Shown: positions 15,935 through 27,100, counted from the first letter of the stretch. The stretch: 64,000 nucleotides of DNA from Pedobacter chinensis (GCF_003339865.1 NZ_QPKV01000004.1:434001-498000), one strand, 5' to 3'. Numbers and translations are program-made. The notes: generated from the sequence alone by a model not told the origin.

Positions 15935-18346
15935 CTAATTCCCCACTCTTCGCTCTTCATCGCCAGTTCCTGTCCTTCGGCTTCGGGCGGTTTTAATTTT
16001 CATATTCCCGAATTTGTAGGTCAGGTTAACAGAAACCTTTCTGTTTTCCCATTCGTTTTGCCAGTAGGTGTTAATATTGTTGTAGGCTAACACAGCTCTG
16101 AATTTTCCAGTGGCAAAAACATCATTCATTCTTGCAGAGATGGTCGCATTCTTTTTCCAAAATGTTTTCTTGGCCCCAATGCTGATTGCATAATTCTCTA
16201 AATTGCGATACAAGCCGGAGATTGATGGTGCCTCGTAATAGCCATACAAATTCAAAGAATAATCTTTAGGTAATGTGAAGGTATTATCACTACTAATTCC
16301 CCAGCTCCATTTGGATGCATTATAGCCAGAACCCTGAACCGGAGAACTGGTTTTGTTGTAAGATACTGAAATTTCTGTGTTGTTGTTCCACCATTTAACC
16401 ACATCAAACGGGCTTCCTGAAGCTAAATATAAACCGGTTTCCCTGTTCAGGTTTTCTGGTCGGCTGATGCTTTCTTTTGTGATATCATTCTGGTAAATTA
16501 CGTTCGATTGGGAGCCATTTCTGGTTGAATAACTAACCGTTAACAATCTGAAGTTTTTCAGGTTGTAATTTAATTCAAAGCTGTTTGCGTAAGAGGGTTG
16601 CAAAAGTGGATTACCCTGAATTGCTGTGTACGGATCGGAGTAAAAGGCAAAAGGATTTAAGCTGCTATATGATGGCCTGTTGATACTTTTACGGTAAGAT
16701 GCTGTTAATTGATTGTTTTTATCAATTTTGTACAGGGCTGAAACATTTGGGAAAAGTTTCCAATACTTTCTATCGATGACAGTGCTTGTTCCGGAAGAAA
16801 ATCCGTCGCCTAAAGTTTGCTCAACGCGAACACCCGCTTTAAAGTCGAAATTTTTTAAAGTTTGGTTAAGCGAAATGTATCCGGCATTAATGTTTTCATT
16901 GTAATTAAAAGCATTTGTCCTTTTGGCATCATTGATCCAGCCAGCGGTTTTTAGCGAATCGAAACGGACATCGCTTTGCGATTTTATCCAGCTGCTTTTC
17001 CAGCCAGCCTCTAATTTTAATGTCTTGGTAAATGGATGAATATAATCCATTTTAAGCGCGTAAATGGAAATTTGCCCCATTCCGTTGTTTCTTAAAAATA
17101 CAGGCTGGTCTTTCAGGTTGTCGTTCCCATCCAGATAAGTATTGACAAAACTTTCTGTCTTATCATTTTTATAGTTGACATAATCGGCATCAAACCCAAG
17201 TTCTCTGCCTGCGGTATCTATTTTAAAACGATAGTTGAAATTGAGTGCATGGTTACCAGAGCTATTATCTTGTGGGTTAAACATATCAACTGAACCTTGT
17301 TTAACACCTAACCTATCGTAATTGGGGGAACTGCTGTTAACATTGGTTTGGCTCGGCGAACTAAATCCTTTAAACATAAAACCAACAGTATGTTTATCGT
17401 TGACAAAATAATCTGCACCGGCAGAATAATTTAGGCTATTGGTAATGGGATGCCAGTAATTTAACTGATCAAACTGTTCGTTGCCAATGGTTCGGTTGAG
17501 CGTTAAACGGTTGTAAGAATTATAATGTCCGGCATTTAAACGAACATAACTGCTTAACTTGCCAACATTGTAATTAAGATTGATGCCGCCATATACCTTT
17601 TCATATCGTCCATAACCGCCACCCAGATTAGCATTGCCGTTTGTGCCTTGTAATTTATTTCGTTTCAGTTTAATGTTAATGAAACCAGCTGTACCAGCGG
17701 CATCAAATGAAGCAGGTGGATTAGATATTAATTCGATTTTACTCAAAACAGAACCTGGCAAAGATTTTAAATAAGTAGTTAATTCGGCACCGCTCATGTA
17801 ACTCATTTTACCATCAATCATTACATTTACGCCGCTTTTCCCTTTTAAAATGATGTTATCATCTTTATCTAACCTAATGCCAGGTGCACGGCTTATTACC
17901 TCCAAAGCATTGTCGCCGGCAGTGTTCATTTGCTCAACATTTACAATGGTACGATCTGCTTTCTGATCGATTACGGGAAGTTTAGAAATTATATTTACCT
18001 CTTTCAAATCAGTTGTCTGATCCTGTAATAAAATTGCCGGCACCTGAAATGGTTTATCGGTAATTGCGAAAGCAGCAGATTGATTTTTCCTGTATCCCAC
18101 CATTAAGGCTTTGATCAGATATTGTCCTGGTTTAACCGATTGAAATTCATAAACACCATCTTTATTGGTTGATTGCAGTCCAAATGAAACAGAATCTGGC
18201 AATCTGATTAAAGCTACCGATGCATAATCCAAAGATTTTTTGTTTTGGTCGGTTATTGTGCCGCTAACTTTTACAGTTTGCGCATTTACCTGAAAAGAGA
18301 AAGCAATCGCGAAGAAAGAGCTGGATAATTTAAAAAGTCTGTTCAT
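15935..18346 (-). CDS. TonB-dependent-receptor-like outer membrane beta-barrel protein
   Basis: An 803-residue outer-membrane protein of the outer-membrane beta-barrel (OMP_b-brl_3) family common in Bacteroidota. After a signal peptide (ends near residue 22) comes a carboxypeptidase-regulatory-like domain (residues 24-105, VSGTITDQNKKSLDYASVAL), then a plug-like domain (residues 115-225, with LKGKSGVNVMIDGK) and a large barrel with many aromatic-terminated strands. It may import or bind a peptide or other ligand; the family is poorly defined and lacks a SusD partner here. It is divergent from a LytS/LytTR pair across a mirrored 27-bp repeat, so that pair is its likely regulator. Confidence 0.88.
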   Translation of the reverse strand: MNRLFKLSSSFFAIAFSFQVNAQTVKVSGTITDQNKKSLDYASVALIRLPDSVSFGLQSTNKDGVYEFQSVKPGQYLIKALMVGYRKNQSAAFAITDKPFQVPAILLQDQTTDLKEVNIISKLPVIDQKADRTIVNVEQMNTAGDNALEVISRAPGIRLDKDDNIILKGKSGVNVMIDGKMSYMSGAELTTYLKSLPGSVLSKIELISNPPASFDAAGTAGFINIKLKRNKLQGTNGNANLGGGYGRYEKVYGGINLNYNVGKLSSYVRLNAGHYNSYNRLTLNRTIGNEQFDQLNYWHPITNSLNYSAGADYFVNDKHTVGFMFKGFSSPSQTNVNSSSPNYDRLGVKQGSVDMFNPQDNSSGNHALNFNYRFKIDTAGRELGFDADYVNYKNDKTESFVNTYLDGNDNLKDQPVFLRNNGMGQISIYALKMDYIHPFTKTLKLEAGWKSSWIKSQSDVRFDSLKTAGWINDAKRTNAFNYNENINAGYISLNQTLKNFDFKAGVRVEQTLGDGFSSGTSTVIDRKYWKLFPNVSALYKIDKNNQLTASYRKSINRPSYSSLNPFAFYSDPYTAIQGNPLLQPSYANSFELNYNLKNFRLLTVSYSTRNGSQSNVIYQNDITKESISRPENLNRETGLYLASGSPFDVVKWWNNNTEISVSYNKTSSPVQGSGYNASKWSWGISSDNTFTLPKDYSLNLYGYYEAPSISGLYRNLENYAISIGAKKTFWKKNATISARMNDVFATGKFRAVLAYNNINTYWQNEWENRKVSVNLTYKFGNMKIKTARSRRTGTGDEERRVGN

Positions 18347-18412
18347 AATGTTAGGTGCTTAAATGACAATCCAAAAGTGCAAACGTTGCGTGCATCCAAA
18401 AATTAATTGATA

Positions 18413-18507
18413 CCAAACCTTCAAAATATTATCCCAACAGGAATTTTTATCGCCAAAAGTGTTCATCCTTAAAAAATGGGTGTTGGGATAATTTTTACTA
18501 GGTTTGG
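18413..18507. promoter_or_regulatory. Mirrored 27-bp inverted repeat in divergent promoter
   Basis: Arm 1 (18413-18439) and arm 2 (18481-18507) are inverted 27-mers that match perfectly in the outer 8 bp (CCAAACCT / AGGTTTGG) and inner 12 bp (ATTATCCCAACA / TGTTGGGATAAT), separated by 41 nt. Arm 2 includes the kinase -7 box TAGGTTTG (18499-18506). Arm 1, read on the minus strand, carries AAGGTTTG at the equivalent place for the receptor gene. The symmetry suggests one regulator acting on both promoters. Confidence 0.6.
18499..18506 (+). promoter_or_regulatory. Candidate -7 element of LytS/LytTR operon
   Basis: TAGGTTTG fits TAnnTTTG and is 46 nt before the kinase start. The nearest TTG (18483) is only 13 nt upstream, shorter than the usual 17-23, so activation by a bound regulator may be needed. 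Confidence 0.45.
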
Positions 18508-18552
18508 AATAAGAAGATTGAGCCATTGAAAAGCTTTATTTAGTTTTATTGC

Positions 18553-19563
18553 ATGAAAAAAGTAAAAGTCATTTCTATACATATTCTTTGCTGGGTAATT
18601 TTTATTGGCTACCGTTATAGTGGTTATATTTTAAAAGGTGTTTCTTTTACTGATGCCGCATTTGATTTTTCGATGATGCTCATTCAGATTGTACAGTTTT
18701 ACATCTGCTATTTATGGGTTTATCCAAGGTTTTTGAAGAGAGCAAAAATACCACAATTAATAGGAGGCATCATTTTCGCACTCGCAGCATTTATTTTTTT
18801 ACGCTACTTAATTGAAGAAGTACTTTACTTAAAATGGTTTGGTTTCCATAATTATTTTGATGGTACTACTATTTCCTATTATATCACAGATAATATCTAC
18901 TATGGAATTTCTTATATTGTAATTGCTGCAGCCGTATATGGCGTTGAGCAGAATTTCAAAACCGAAATTGCGAACAGAAAGCTGAAAGATGAGGTGGTAA
19001 AATCTGAACTGGCTTTCCTGAAGTCGCAAATCAATCCACACTTTTTGTATAATACTTTAAATTATGTGTATTCACTGGCTATTCCGGTTTCCGATCAGTT
19101 GGCTAATGCCGTTTTAAAGTTATCCGATCTGATGCGGTACACTTTGAATGAAAGTCCTGACGGAAAAGTAATTCTATCGAAAGAGGTTGAATATTTGCAA
19201 AGTTATATCGAACTTTTTAAAATGCGTTTTGAACCTCATTTTTATGTTGATTTTACTACAGAAGGTGTGGCAGAGCAAAAAATAGCGGCCCTGGTTTTGA
19301 TTCCATTTGTTGAAAATGCTTTCAAACATGGTGTGATAAATGATGAAAAATATCCTATCAGAATTAAATTGAGAGTAGTTGGAAATCGCCTGAGCTTTGA
19401 AGTGAGCAATAAAATCAGTCGTGCGCAAAAAGACCACGCAAGCGGTGTGGGTTTAGTGAACATTCACAGGAGATTGGATTTGATTTATCCTGATCAGCAT
19501 GAATTATTGATCTCAAACAATGGCAATACTTATAAAACAACCCTGGTTTTGAATATTAATTAG
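18553..19563 (+). CDS. LytS-family sensor histidine kinase
   Basis: A 336-residue membrane kinase with four hydrophobic N-terminal segments (residues 5-140) and a His_kinase domain. The phospho-acceptor motif is QINPHFLYNTLNYVYSL near residue 158, with N-box PFVENAFKHG near 252 and G-box GVGLVNIHRRL near 298. It is followed after 45 nt by its LytTR partner. It faces the outer-membrane receptor gene, an arrangement that suggests ligand-linked control of that receptor. Confidence 0.92.
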   Translation: MKKVKVISIHILCWVIFIGYRYSGYILKGVSFTDAAFDFSMMLIQIVQFYICYLWVYPRFLKRAKIPQLIGGIIFALAAFIFLRYLIEEVLYLKWFGFHNYFDGTTISYYITDNIYYGISYIVIAAAVYGVEQNFKTEIANRKLKDEVVKSELAFLKSQINPHFLYNTLNYVYSLAIPVSDQLANAVLKLSDLMRYTLNESPDGKVILSKEVEYLQSYIELFKMRFEPHFYVDFTTEGVAEQKIAALVLIPFVENAFKHGVINDEKYPIRIKLRVVGNRLSFEVSNKISRAQKDHASGVGLVNIHRRLDLIYPDQHELLISNNGNTYKTTLVLNIN

Positions 19564-19608
19564 CCAGAAAAATTTCTTTATTTTAATTGAAACTATTAAT
19601 CACAAGTT

Positions 19609-20328
19609 ATGATCCGCTGTTTAGCCGTTGATGATGAGTCCTACGCATCAGATATTATTGCCACATTTATAAATAAAACACCATTTCTTGAACTGGTGGG
19701 TACTACAACAAATGCATTTGAGGCATTAAATATAGTGCAGGAAGGAAAAGTAGACCTTGTTTTTTTGGATATTCAGATGCCGGAATTAACCGGCATTCAG
19801 TTTTTGAAAATTGTTGGGGGAAAATGCAAGGTTATTTTAACCACTGCTTATCCGGAATATGCTTTAGAGGGTTTTGATTTAGATGTGGTGGATTATTTGC
19901 TTAAACCCATTTCTTATGAACGCTTTTACAAGGCGGCGATTAAAGCACAACAAGTCATTTCTCCGGCACAATATGAAGTGGTTAATAGCCCAGTGGTTGC
20001 GACAGGCAATGATTTTATTTTTATTAAAGGCGATACAAAAAACAAATTTATTAAGGTTAATTATGATGATATTCTTTACATTGAAGGATTGAAAAACTAT
20101 GTTTCAGTTTATACTTCATCACAAAGAATCATCACTTATCAGGCATTGCGTGAACTTGAAGTGGACTTGCCAAAGCCACCATTTTATCGCATCCATAAAT
20201 CGTACATCATTTCGTTAGAAAAAATTAAAATGATTGATGGCAACACCGTTTACATCAACGATCAATCGATCCCGATTGGCGAAACTTATAAAGAGGAATT
20301 TTTCAAAGTGGTGCGAGACAGAAAATAA
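19609..20328 (+). CDS. LytTR-family response regulator
   Basis: A 239-residue regulator. The receiver domain starts RCLAVDDESYASD, the phospho-acceptor Asp lies in LVFLDIQMPELTG, and the conserved Lys in DYLLKPISYERF. The LytTR domain begins near residue 135 (DDILYIEGLKNYVSVYT) and ends with IPIGETYKEEF. It is the partner of the kinase immediately upstream, and its likely target is the inverted-repeat promoter at 18413-18507. Confidence 0.93.
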   Translation: MIRCLAVDDESYASDIIATFINKTPFLELVGTTTNAFEALNIVQEGKVDLVFLDIQMPELTGIQFLKIVGGKCKVILTTAYPEYALEGFDLDVVDYLLKPISYERFYKAAIKAQQVISPAQYEVVNSPVVATGNDFIFIKGDTKNKFIKVNYDDILYIEGLKNYVSVYTSSQRIITYQALRELEVDLPKPPFYRIHKSYIISLEKIKMIDGNTVYINDQSIPIGETYKEEFFKVVRDRK

Positions 20329-20409
20329 ATTAACTGTTAAATTGATGACTGAATAATTACAGTTTTATTAGTGTTTATAAATTCTCATGATAATTTAATT
20401 CGATTTTTT

Positions 20410-20417
20410 TAAGTTTG
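20410..20417 (+). promoter_or_regulatory. Candidate -7 element of MazG-like gene
   Basis: TAAGTTTG fits TAnnTTTG, 25 nt before the start codon, and is followed by CGGG. The -33 element is not clear. Confidence 0.45.
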
Positions 20418-20442
20418 CGGGTAATAATAATCAAACAAAATC

Positions 20443-20910
20443 ATGCAAGAAACCAATTCACTAAACCAGGTTGCTGAGTTTCACACCACATTCAAACATC
20501 CAATTTTAGAATCTCCTGTTATACCTTCAAAACAAAGGGCAAACCTTAGAATTGCACTCCTGGCAGAAGAACTAAAAGAGTTACAGGAAGCGGTTGAAAA
20601 TGACGACCTGGTGGAAGTAGCAGATGCACTTTGCGATTTACAGTATGTTTTGGCAGGTGCCATTCATGAGTTTGGTTTGGGTGGAAAGTTCAAAACTTTA
20701 TTTGATGAGGTTCATCGTTCAAACATGAGCAAAGCTTGTAAAACGGTTGAGGAAGCAGAATTAACCATCAAATATTACTTCGATAAAGACCAAACTGAAT
20801 CATATTATAAAGAGGTTGATGAGCTGTTTTTAGTTTTCAGAAAAGCGGATGACAAAACCTTAAAATCAATCAATTATTCTCCTGCTGATTTAAAATCTCA
20901 TTTGGTATAA
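20443..20910 (+). CDS. MazG-like nucleotide pyrophosphohydrolase
   Basis: A 155-residue all-alpha NTP pyrophosphohydrolase of the MazG/PRA-PH superfamily. The magnesium-binding EExxE pattern is visible as LLAEELKELQEAVE near residues 46-59, followed by the second helix pair VEVADALCDLQYVLAG (ExxD) near 63-78. Members hydrolyse nucleoside triphosphates or phosphoribosyl-ATP to monophosphates, often as house-cleaning enzymes. It is alone on its transcript and followed by a 9-bp inverted repeat. Confidence 0.8.
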   Translation: MQETNSLNQVAEFHTTFKHPILESPVIPSKQRANLRIALLAEELKELQEAVENDDLVEVADALCDLQYVLAGAIHEFGLGGKFKTLFDEVHRSNMSKACKTVEEAELTIKYYFDKDQTESYYKEVDELFLVFRKADDKTLKSINYSPADLKSHLV

Positions 20911-20925
20911 TCAGCCATATCATAT

Positions 20926-20965
20926 TGCTGAGATGCTGTATCGTTTCGATTATAGGATCTCAGCA
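20926..20965 (+). terminator. Possible terminator hairpin after MazG-like gene
   Basis: TGCTGAGAT (20926-20934) and ATCTCAGCA (20957-20965) form a perfect 9-bp stem with a 22-nt loop, followed by GCGTTTTCTT. The long loop makes it only a moderate candidate. Confidence 0.45.
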
Positions 20966-21087
20966 GCGTTTTCTTAAGAATCTTCTTTCTTTTAAAGTAT
21001 CTAAAGCAATCCAATCTGGCATTCAAAATTGCTTTTTGATATAATTTAGCATTTACATGCTCAACATCGCTTACTTACATATGCAGT

Positions 21088-21103
21088 TGATGTGACTACA
21101 TCA
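21088..21103. promoter_or_regulatory. Palindrome TGATGT-N4-ACATCA upstream of GH78
   Basis: An exact 6-bp inverted repeat with a 4-nt centre lies in the regulatory region of the rhamnosidase operon, the size expected for a dimeric regulator site. Whether the locus GntR protein binds it is untested; it differs from the repeat before the isomerase gene. Confidence 0.35.
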
Positions 21104-21236
21104 GCACTAAATGAAAGTTAGCTGACCTACTTAGTGTTGTGATCATTCAAACTTTTACCGAACATAAATCAATATCTTTAATTTTATTTAATATTGAGTT
21201 TAATTTTGTTTTATAACATTGTATAAAATTTCAGAT

Positions 21237-21254
21237 ACATGACACTACATGACA
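21237..21254. promoter_or_regulatory. Helically phased direct repeat ACATGACA
   Basis: ACATGACA occurs at 21237-21244 and again at 21247-21254, 10 bp apart, one DNA turn. It lies about 21 nt upstream of the candidate -7 element of the GH78 gene, a position typical of an activator site. Confidence 0.35.
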
Positions 21255-21383
21255 GATTTTATCAGCCAGTGTGTTACCTTTAGTTAACCAAATATGTCAA
21301 ACTATCATTTTTATCAGGCGAAAGCCTTGTGCAATGTTAGTTTTTAATGTTTAATTAAAGATTTTTTTAACGGAATACGTTTT

Positions 21384-24116
21384 ATGAGCCAGAAAAAGAA
21401 CGCCCTGTTTTTCTTATTTCAATTTGTTGCAATTTTTGCCTTTGCCCAAAACATCAACTTGTCGGGCTTAACTTTAAATTATAAGTCAAATCCTATCGGG
21501 ATAGATACCTCTTCTATCCGGTTTGGTTGGAAAATTAATTCGGATGTTAAGCAAACGATGCAGAAGAGTTATGAAATTCGGGTAGCACATACCGAAAATG
21601 ATCTGATCAGTGGTAAAAACCTAATCTGGAATACAGGTAAGGTAGAAAGTGATCAATCAGTGCATGTGATTTATCGCGGACCAAAATTAATGGCCAAACA
21701 AAGGTATTTCTGGCAAGTTAAGGTAACTGACAAAAATAAAAACACATCAGCATGGAGCGCTGTTCAGTTTTTCGAAACAGGAATGCTTAATCCTTCAAAT
21801 TGGGCTGCTGTCTGGATTGAAAGTGCCACAACAACTGATGGGAAAGTTTGCCCTGCACCCATATTTGCCAGGCAGTTTGAATTGACTAAAACCATAAAAT
21901 CGGCAAGGCTTTACATTACCTCACATGGTTTATACGAAGCCATGCTTAACGGAAAGCGTGTGGGCGATCAATATTTCACACCAGGATGGACCAGCTATCA
22001 CAAGCGGCTGCAATATCAAACTTATGATGTTACGCCACTTTTAAAAACAGGAAACAATGAAACTTTTGTAACGGTGGGCGATGGCTGGTATAGGGGAAAT
22101 TTAGAATTTAACAACAAAAGAAATACCTATGGAAAGGAAGTTGGGCTGCTTTATCAACTGGAAGCGACTTACACTGATGGCTCGGTTGCAATGATCAATT
22201 CTGATGGTACATGGAAAGTCTCATTTGATGGACCAATCAAAAAATCCGATATCTATAACGGTGAAACCTTCGATGCACAATTGGTCAAAGCTTCCACTGA
22301 TTTGAAATCCGCTTCCTGGAAAGCCGTTAAAGTTGCGGGTTATAATAAAGATAATCTGGTTGCCCCGGTGGGTCCTGCAGTTACTAAACATGAAAACATT
22401 GCCCCGATAAAAGTGTTCAAAACCCCAAAAGGAGAAACAGTGGCCGATTTTGGTCAGAATCTGGTTGGCTGGGTAAAATTGAGCTTACATGGTGCAAAAG
22501 GAGATACCATTACAGTAAACCACGCAGAGGTACTTGATCAGCAGGGAAATTTTTATACCGATAATCTTCGTGCAGCTAAACAAGAAAATAAATATGTTTT
22601 AACCGGCGCTAAAGAAGATGTTGTTGAGCCGCATTTTACTTTTCAGGGTTTCAGGTATGTAAAAATCAGTGGCTATAAAAGACCTTTAGATCAGCGCAAC
22701 CTCACAGCCATAGCGATTTATTCTGATATGAAACCTACCGGTGAGTTTAGTTCTTCAAACGCTTTGGTAAACCAGTTGCAAAGCAATATTCAATGGGGGC
22801 AAAAAGGAAATTTTCTGGATGTTCCGACAGATTGCCCTCAAAGAGATGAGCGCTTAGGCTGGACCGGCGATGCTCAGGTGTTTTTTAATACTGCAGCCTT
22901 TAATATGGATGTAGCGGGATTTTTTTCCAAATGGCTTCTCGATTTATCGGTAGATCAGCATGAAAATGGAAATGTTCCGGTGGTTATTCCTGATTGCAGA
23001 AGTAAAACAAACGCAGGTTCTGCCGGTTGGGGAGACGTAGCCACCATTATCCCCTACAATTATTATCAGGCTTATGGCGATAAGGATCTACTGGCAAGGC
23101 AATACAACAGTATGAAAGCCTGGGTGGGTTATATCAAAAGTATTAGCAAGGATAATTTATGGAACAGCGGCCCGCATTATGGCGATTGGCTTTTTTATAC
23201 CATGGCCGATGATCGCGATGGAAAAGCCGCACTGACTGATAAGTTTTTGATTGCTCAGATTTTTTACGCAGCCTCCACTCAAAATGTAATCGATGCTGCC
23301 AAAGCACGGTGAAAAGATGAAGAGGCAAAAGCATATCAGGCATTACTGAAAGATATCAAAAATGCTTTTATGCGTGAATATGTAACACCTTCCGGCCGAT
23401 TGGTTTCGAGTTCACAAACGGCCTATGTATTGGCGCTTAATTTCGATATGTTGCCTGAAGATTTAAGAACTCAGGCTGCGGCAAGACTTGCAGAAAATGT
23501 TGCATCATACAAAAATCACTTAACCACAGGTTTTTTAGGTACCCCTTATTTATGCCATGTATTAACCCGTTTTGGCTACAATGATGTGGCTTACAAATTA
23601 CTGCTTCAGGATACTTATCCATCATGGCTTTATCCCGTTAAAAAAGGAGCAACTACTATTTGGGAACGTTGGGACGGTATTAAACCCGATGGAAGTTTTC
23701 AGGCTACTTCCATGAATTCATTTAATCATTATGCTTATGGTGCCATTGGCGATTGGATGTATAAAACCGTAGCCGGAATAAGAAGCGATATTGAGAATCC
23801 CGGTTATAAAAAAATGGTTATTGCGCCGCAACCAGGAGGAAATTTCACACAAGCTTCGGCAAAGTTTGAAAGTTTGTATGGCCAAGTTCAATCCGGTTGG
23901 AAAATCGAAAGCGGTAAGTTTATTTTAGATGTGACCGTTCCACCCAATACCACGGCGATTGTGATATTGCCATCTTCAGCAAATGCCAAAATTACTGAAA
24001 GCGGTAAAGATACAGACCAATTGACTTATCTTAAAAAACGCCCCGAAAATTCCAAAAATAAGGTTTTTGAAGTTGGCTCCGGAAAATATCATTTCGAATA
24101 TACTTTAACAAAATAA
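21384..24116 (+). pseudogene. GH78 alpha-L-rhamnosidase, interrupted by in-frame TGA
   Basis: The whole frame encodes a 910-residue GH78 alpha-L-rhamnosidase, normal family length, with a signal peptide (ends near FAFAQ). Domains in order: N-terminal beta-sandwich, Bac_rhamnosid_N domain (about residues 160-330, with HGLYEAMLNGKRVGDQYFTPG), concanavalin-like domain, (alpha/alpha)6 catalytic barrel with DERLGWTGDAQ near 490, and a C-terminal beta domain. Codon 643 is TGA (23310-23312); the frame then continues open to 24116. The downstream part carries TTIWERWDG, the region of the general-base Glu, so the truncated 642-residue product should be inactive. There is no frameshift and no other lesion. 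It could be a real nonsense mutation, readthrough or a base-call error. It heads the rhamnose operon, 26 nt before the GH106 gene. Confidence 0.85.
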
Positions 24117-24142
24117 GCAGATTTAATTAGCTCACATCCCAG

Positions 24143-27100
24143 ATGAACGCAATCAACAGACGTAAATTTATTCAGTTAAGCAGTTTAATAGCCGTAAATA
24201 TTGCTGTTCTTAATTCAGGTAGGGCTGCTCAGTTATTGAATTATGATCCTGATGATTCTGCCGCCACTTTAAGTTTGCTTGAAAGTGCATTTCTTTCTCC
24301 CCCAAACGAAACCCGGGCAGGGGGTTATTGGTGGTGGTTTAATGGATTGATCAATAAAGAAGGCATTACCAGAGATCTGGAAGAATTCAGGGATAAAGGA
24401 ATAGGAAATGTGTTGCTGGTTAATTCTGCGGGTGGTTTAGGTGGAGTTCCGTATCCGCAAGGCGAAAAATTTTTATCAAAAGAATGGAAAGCACTTTGTC
24501 GCCATGCTTTAAAAGAGGCAGATAGATTGGGCATCGAGGTTGGCGTTAACTTAAGCTCAGGCTGGTGTATGGGTGGTCCGTGGATCAAACCTGAAAATTC
24601 GGGAAGGTGGTTTCTTCAATCCACATTAAATTTAAAAGGACCACAAACTTTCTCCGGAAAACTGCCTTTACCAGGAGGTAGAGATGGGTACGATCATGTT
24701 TTCAATCCTCCAGGTTATAAAGATTATATTGATTTACCATTAGATGAACTTGATTATAAAGATACATCGATAGTGGCCATTTTAAATCCAAATGGCAATG
24801 CTGCAAAAATATCTGGTGCAAGACAAGCTGTTTTTTCGGCCAAAACAAACCGAAAAGATGCCAGCAATTTTGCGAAAGCAAATGATGTGATGGGGCCAAC
24901 CTTGTTCCCCTGGGAAAATCAACCGAATGACAAACCAATCGCTGTTAAAACCGTGATCAATCTCGCCAATAAAATTCAAGCCGATGGAACTTTGGTTTGG
25001 GAAGTTCCGGCTGGAGACTGGACAATTGTGCGCACTGGTCATAGAATGACGGGCTCACGGCTCATGATTGCACAGCCAGAAGCAGATGGTTTGTCAATTG
25101 ATTGGCTCGATCATCAGGGCGTTGAAATTCAATTTGAAAATTTGGGGAAGGTATTACTTGACGAAGCTGCTAAAGCAAATTCAAAAGCCTTAAAATATTT
25201 TTGCGATGATAGTTTTGAAGATGGTTTCCCAAACTGGACGCCAAAAATTATAGAAAAATTTAAGGCTTTTTGTGGATATGATCCGGAGCCTTATTTCCCT
25301 GTTCTTGCTGGTTTCATTATTGGCAGCGCCGAAATTTCTGATCGGTTTTTACATGATTATAGAAAAACTGTTGCCGACTGCATGGCCAATGGTCATTATA
25401 AACGGTTTGCAGAATTGTGCCATGAAAATGGTTTAAAAGTTCAAAATGAATCCGCAGGTCCAAGTCGCTCCGGAACCATGTGTATGGATGCTTTGAAAAA
25501 CCTGGGCAGAAGCGATAATCCAATGGGCGAGTTCTGGTTAGGACCAAAGCACGATGAACCAGGTAATTTAGATGATGATCAGCCTTATGGGGTTTCAAGG
25601 TTGGAATACGGACAAAACAAGGTTACGAAAATGGTTGCTTCGGCTTCGCATATTTACGGGCGTTCAACTGCATCTGCCGAAGCTTTTACCTCATTCAGGC
25701 ATTGGAAAGATGCCCCCGATAATTTAAAACAGGCACTTGACCGGGCTTTTTGCGAAGGAATCAATCGGGTGGTTATTCATACCACTACCGCCTCAAGACC
25801 AGAAGATGGTTTGCCGGGTTATGAATATGGTGCTGGCACCCATTTTAATCCAAATGTAACCTGGTGGGAAAAATCATCAGCCTTTTTAACTTACATTTCG
25901 CGTTGTCAGTATTTATTGAGAGCGGGAAAATTTGTTGCTGATGTGCTTTTTTATAACGGAGATGCTGCTCCAAATATCGTGTTGCCAAAACATGTACCAC
26001 CAGGTTTAGGAAAAGGCTATGATTATGATGTTTGCAATGAAGAGGTTTTATTAACCCGCCTATCGGTAAAGGATAAATTGATCATGCTTCCCGATGGAAT
26101 GTGTTATCGTGTACTTGTTCTTCCTGATGATAAGAGAATGCCTGAAAAAGTGATTTTAAAACTTGAGCAGTTGATTAAAGCCGGAGCAACGGTTATCGGT
26201 ATCAAACCAACAAAAACACCAGGTTTAACCAATTATCCGGCAAGCGATCAACTTGTAAAAAGCAAAGCTGATGCCATTTGGGGTAAAGTTAACGGCAAAT
26301 CGATCAAACTAAATCATTATGGGGCCGGACGGGTTTTTTATGGCGAAACCGTTCGGAATGTGCTTTTGAATGATAAAGTATTGCCAGACTTCGAATATAC
26401 CGGAGAAAATAATTTCATCGATTTTATTCACAGAAAAACCGCTAATGAAGATATCTATTTTATCACAAATCGATTGGATCTTGAGGTCAGTTCAACCTGT
26501 ACTTTCAGCGTAAATAAACAGCCACAACTTTGGGATGCCGTAACCGGCGAAATGATCAGGGAAGTCCCTTTTAACAAAATCGGGAACCGGGTTTCAATTG
26601 ACCTTCAGTTCGCGAAGTTTCAATCTTATTTCATTATTTTTCCTCAAAGCCAATCTGTTAAAACTGTCGTCCGCAAACCCTTGTTTCCAACCTTATCAAA
26701 TAAAAAAGAGTTAAATGGTGAATGGGAAGTGAATTTCGATCCAAAATGGGGAGGGCCAAAGGTTGTCATGTTCAATGAGCTTACAGATTGGAGCAAACAT
26801 GCGGAAGATGGAATCAGATTTTATTCAGGAAAAGCAGTCTATCATAAAACATTTGTGAATGATTGGCCAACTACCGGAAAAACAGTTTTTCTTGATTTAG
26901 GCATAGTAAAAAACATCGCATCAGTCAGTTTAAACGGTAAAAATTTAGGTACAATATGGACAAGTCCCTGGCGGGTAAAAATCGGTGATTATTTAAAATC
27001 CGGAGAGAATATTTTGGAAATCGAAGTGATCAATCAGTGGCCCAACAGGCTTATCGGCGATGCAGCGCTACCTAAAGAGCAGCGCTTAACCAATACCAAT

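Larger units (their letters stand above)
20911..21383. other. Intergenic region upstream of the rhamnose locus
   Basis: No gene is visible. The stretch holds, in order, the inverted repeat after the MazG-like gene, a 16-bp palindrome (21088-21103), a 10-bp-phased direct repeat (21237-21254) and TACCTTTA at 21275-21282, one base off the -7 consensus, about 100 nt before the GH78 start. This probably contains the main promoter of the rhamnosidase operon. Confidence 0.5.

Noticed and set aside
15935..18346. SusC of a polysaccharide utilisation locus
   Set aside because: No SusD-type lipoprotein is adjacent, and the barrel belongs to the shorter OMP_b-brl_3 type at about 800 residues.
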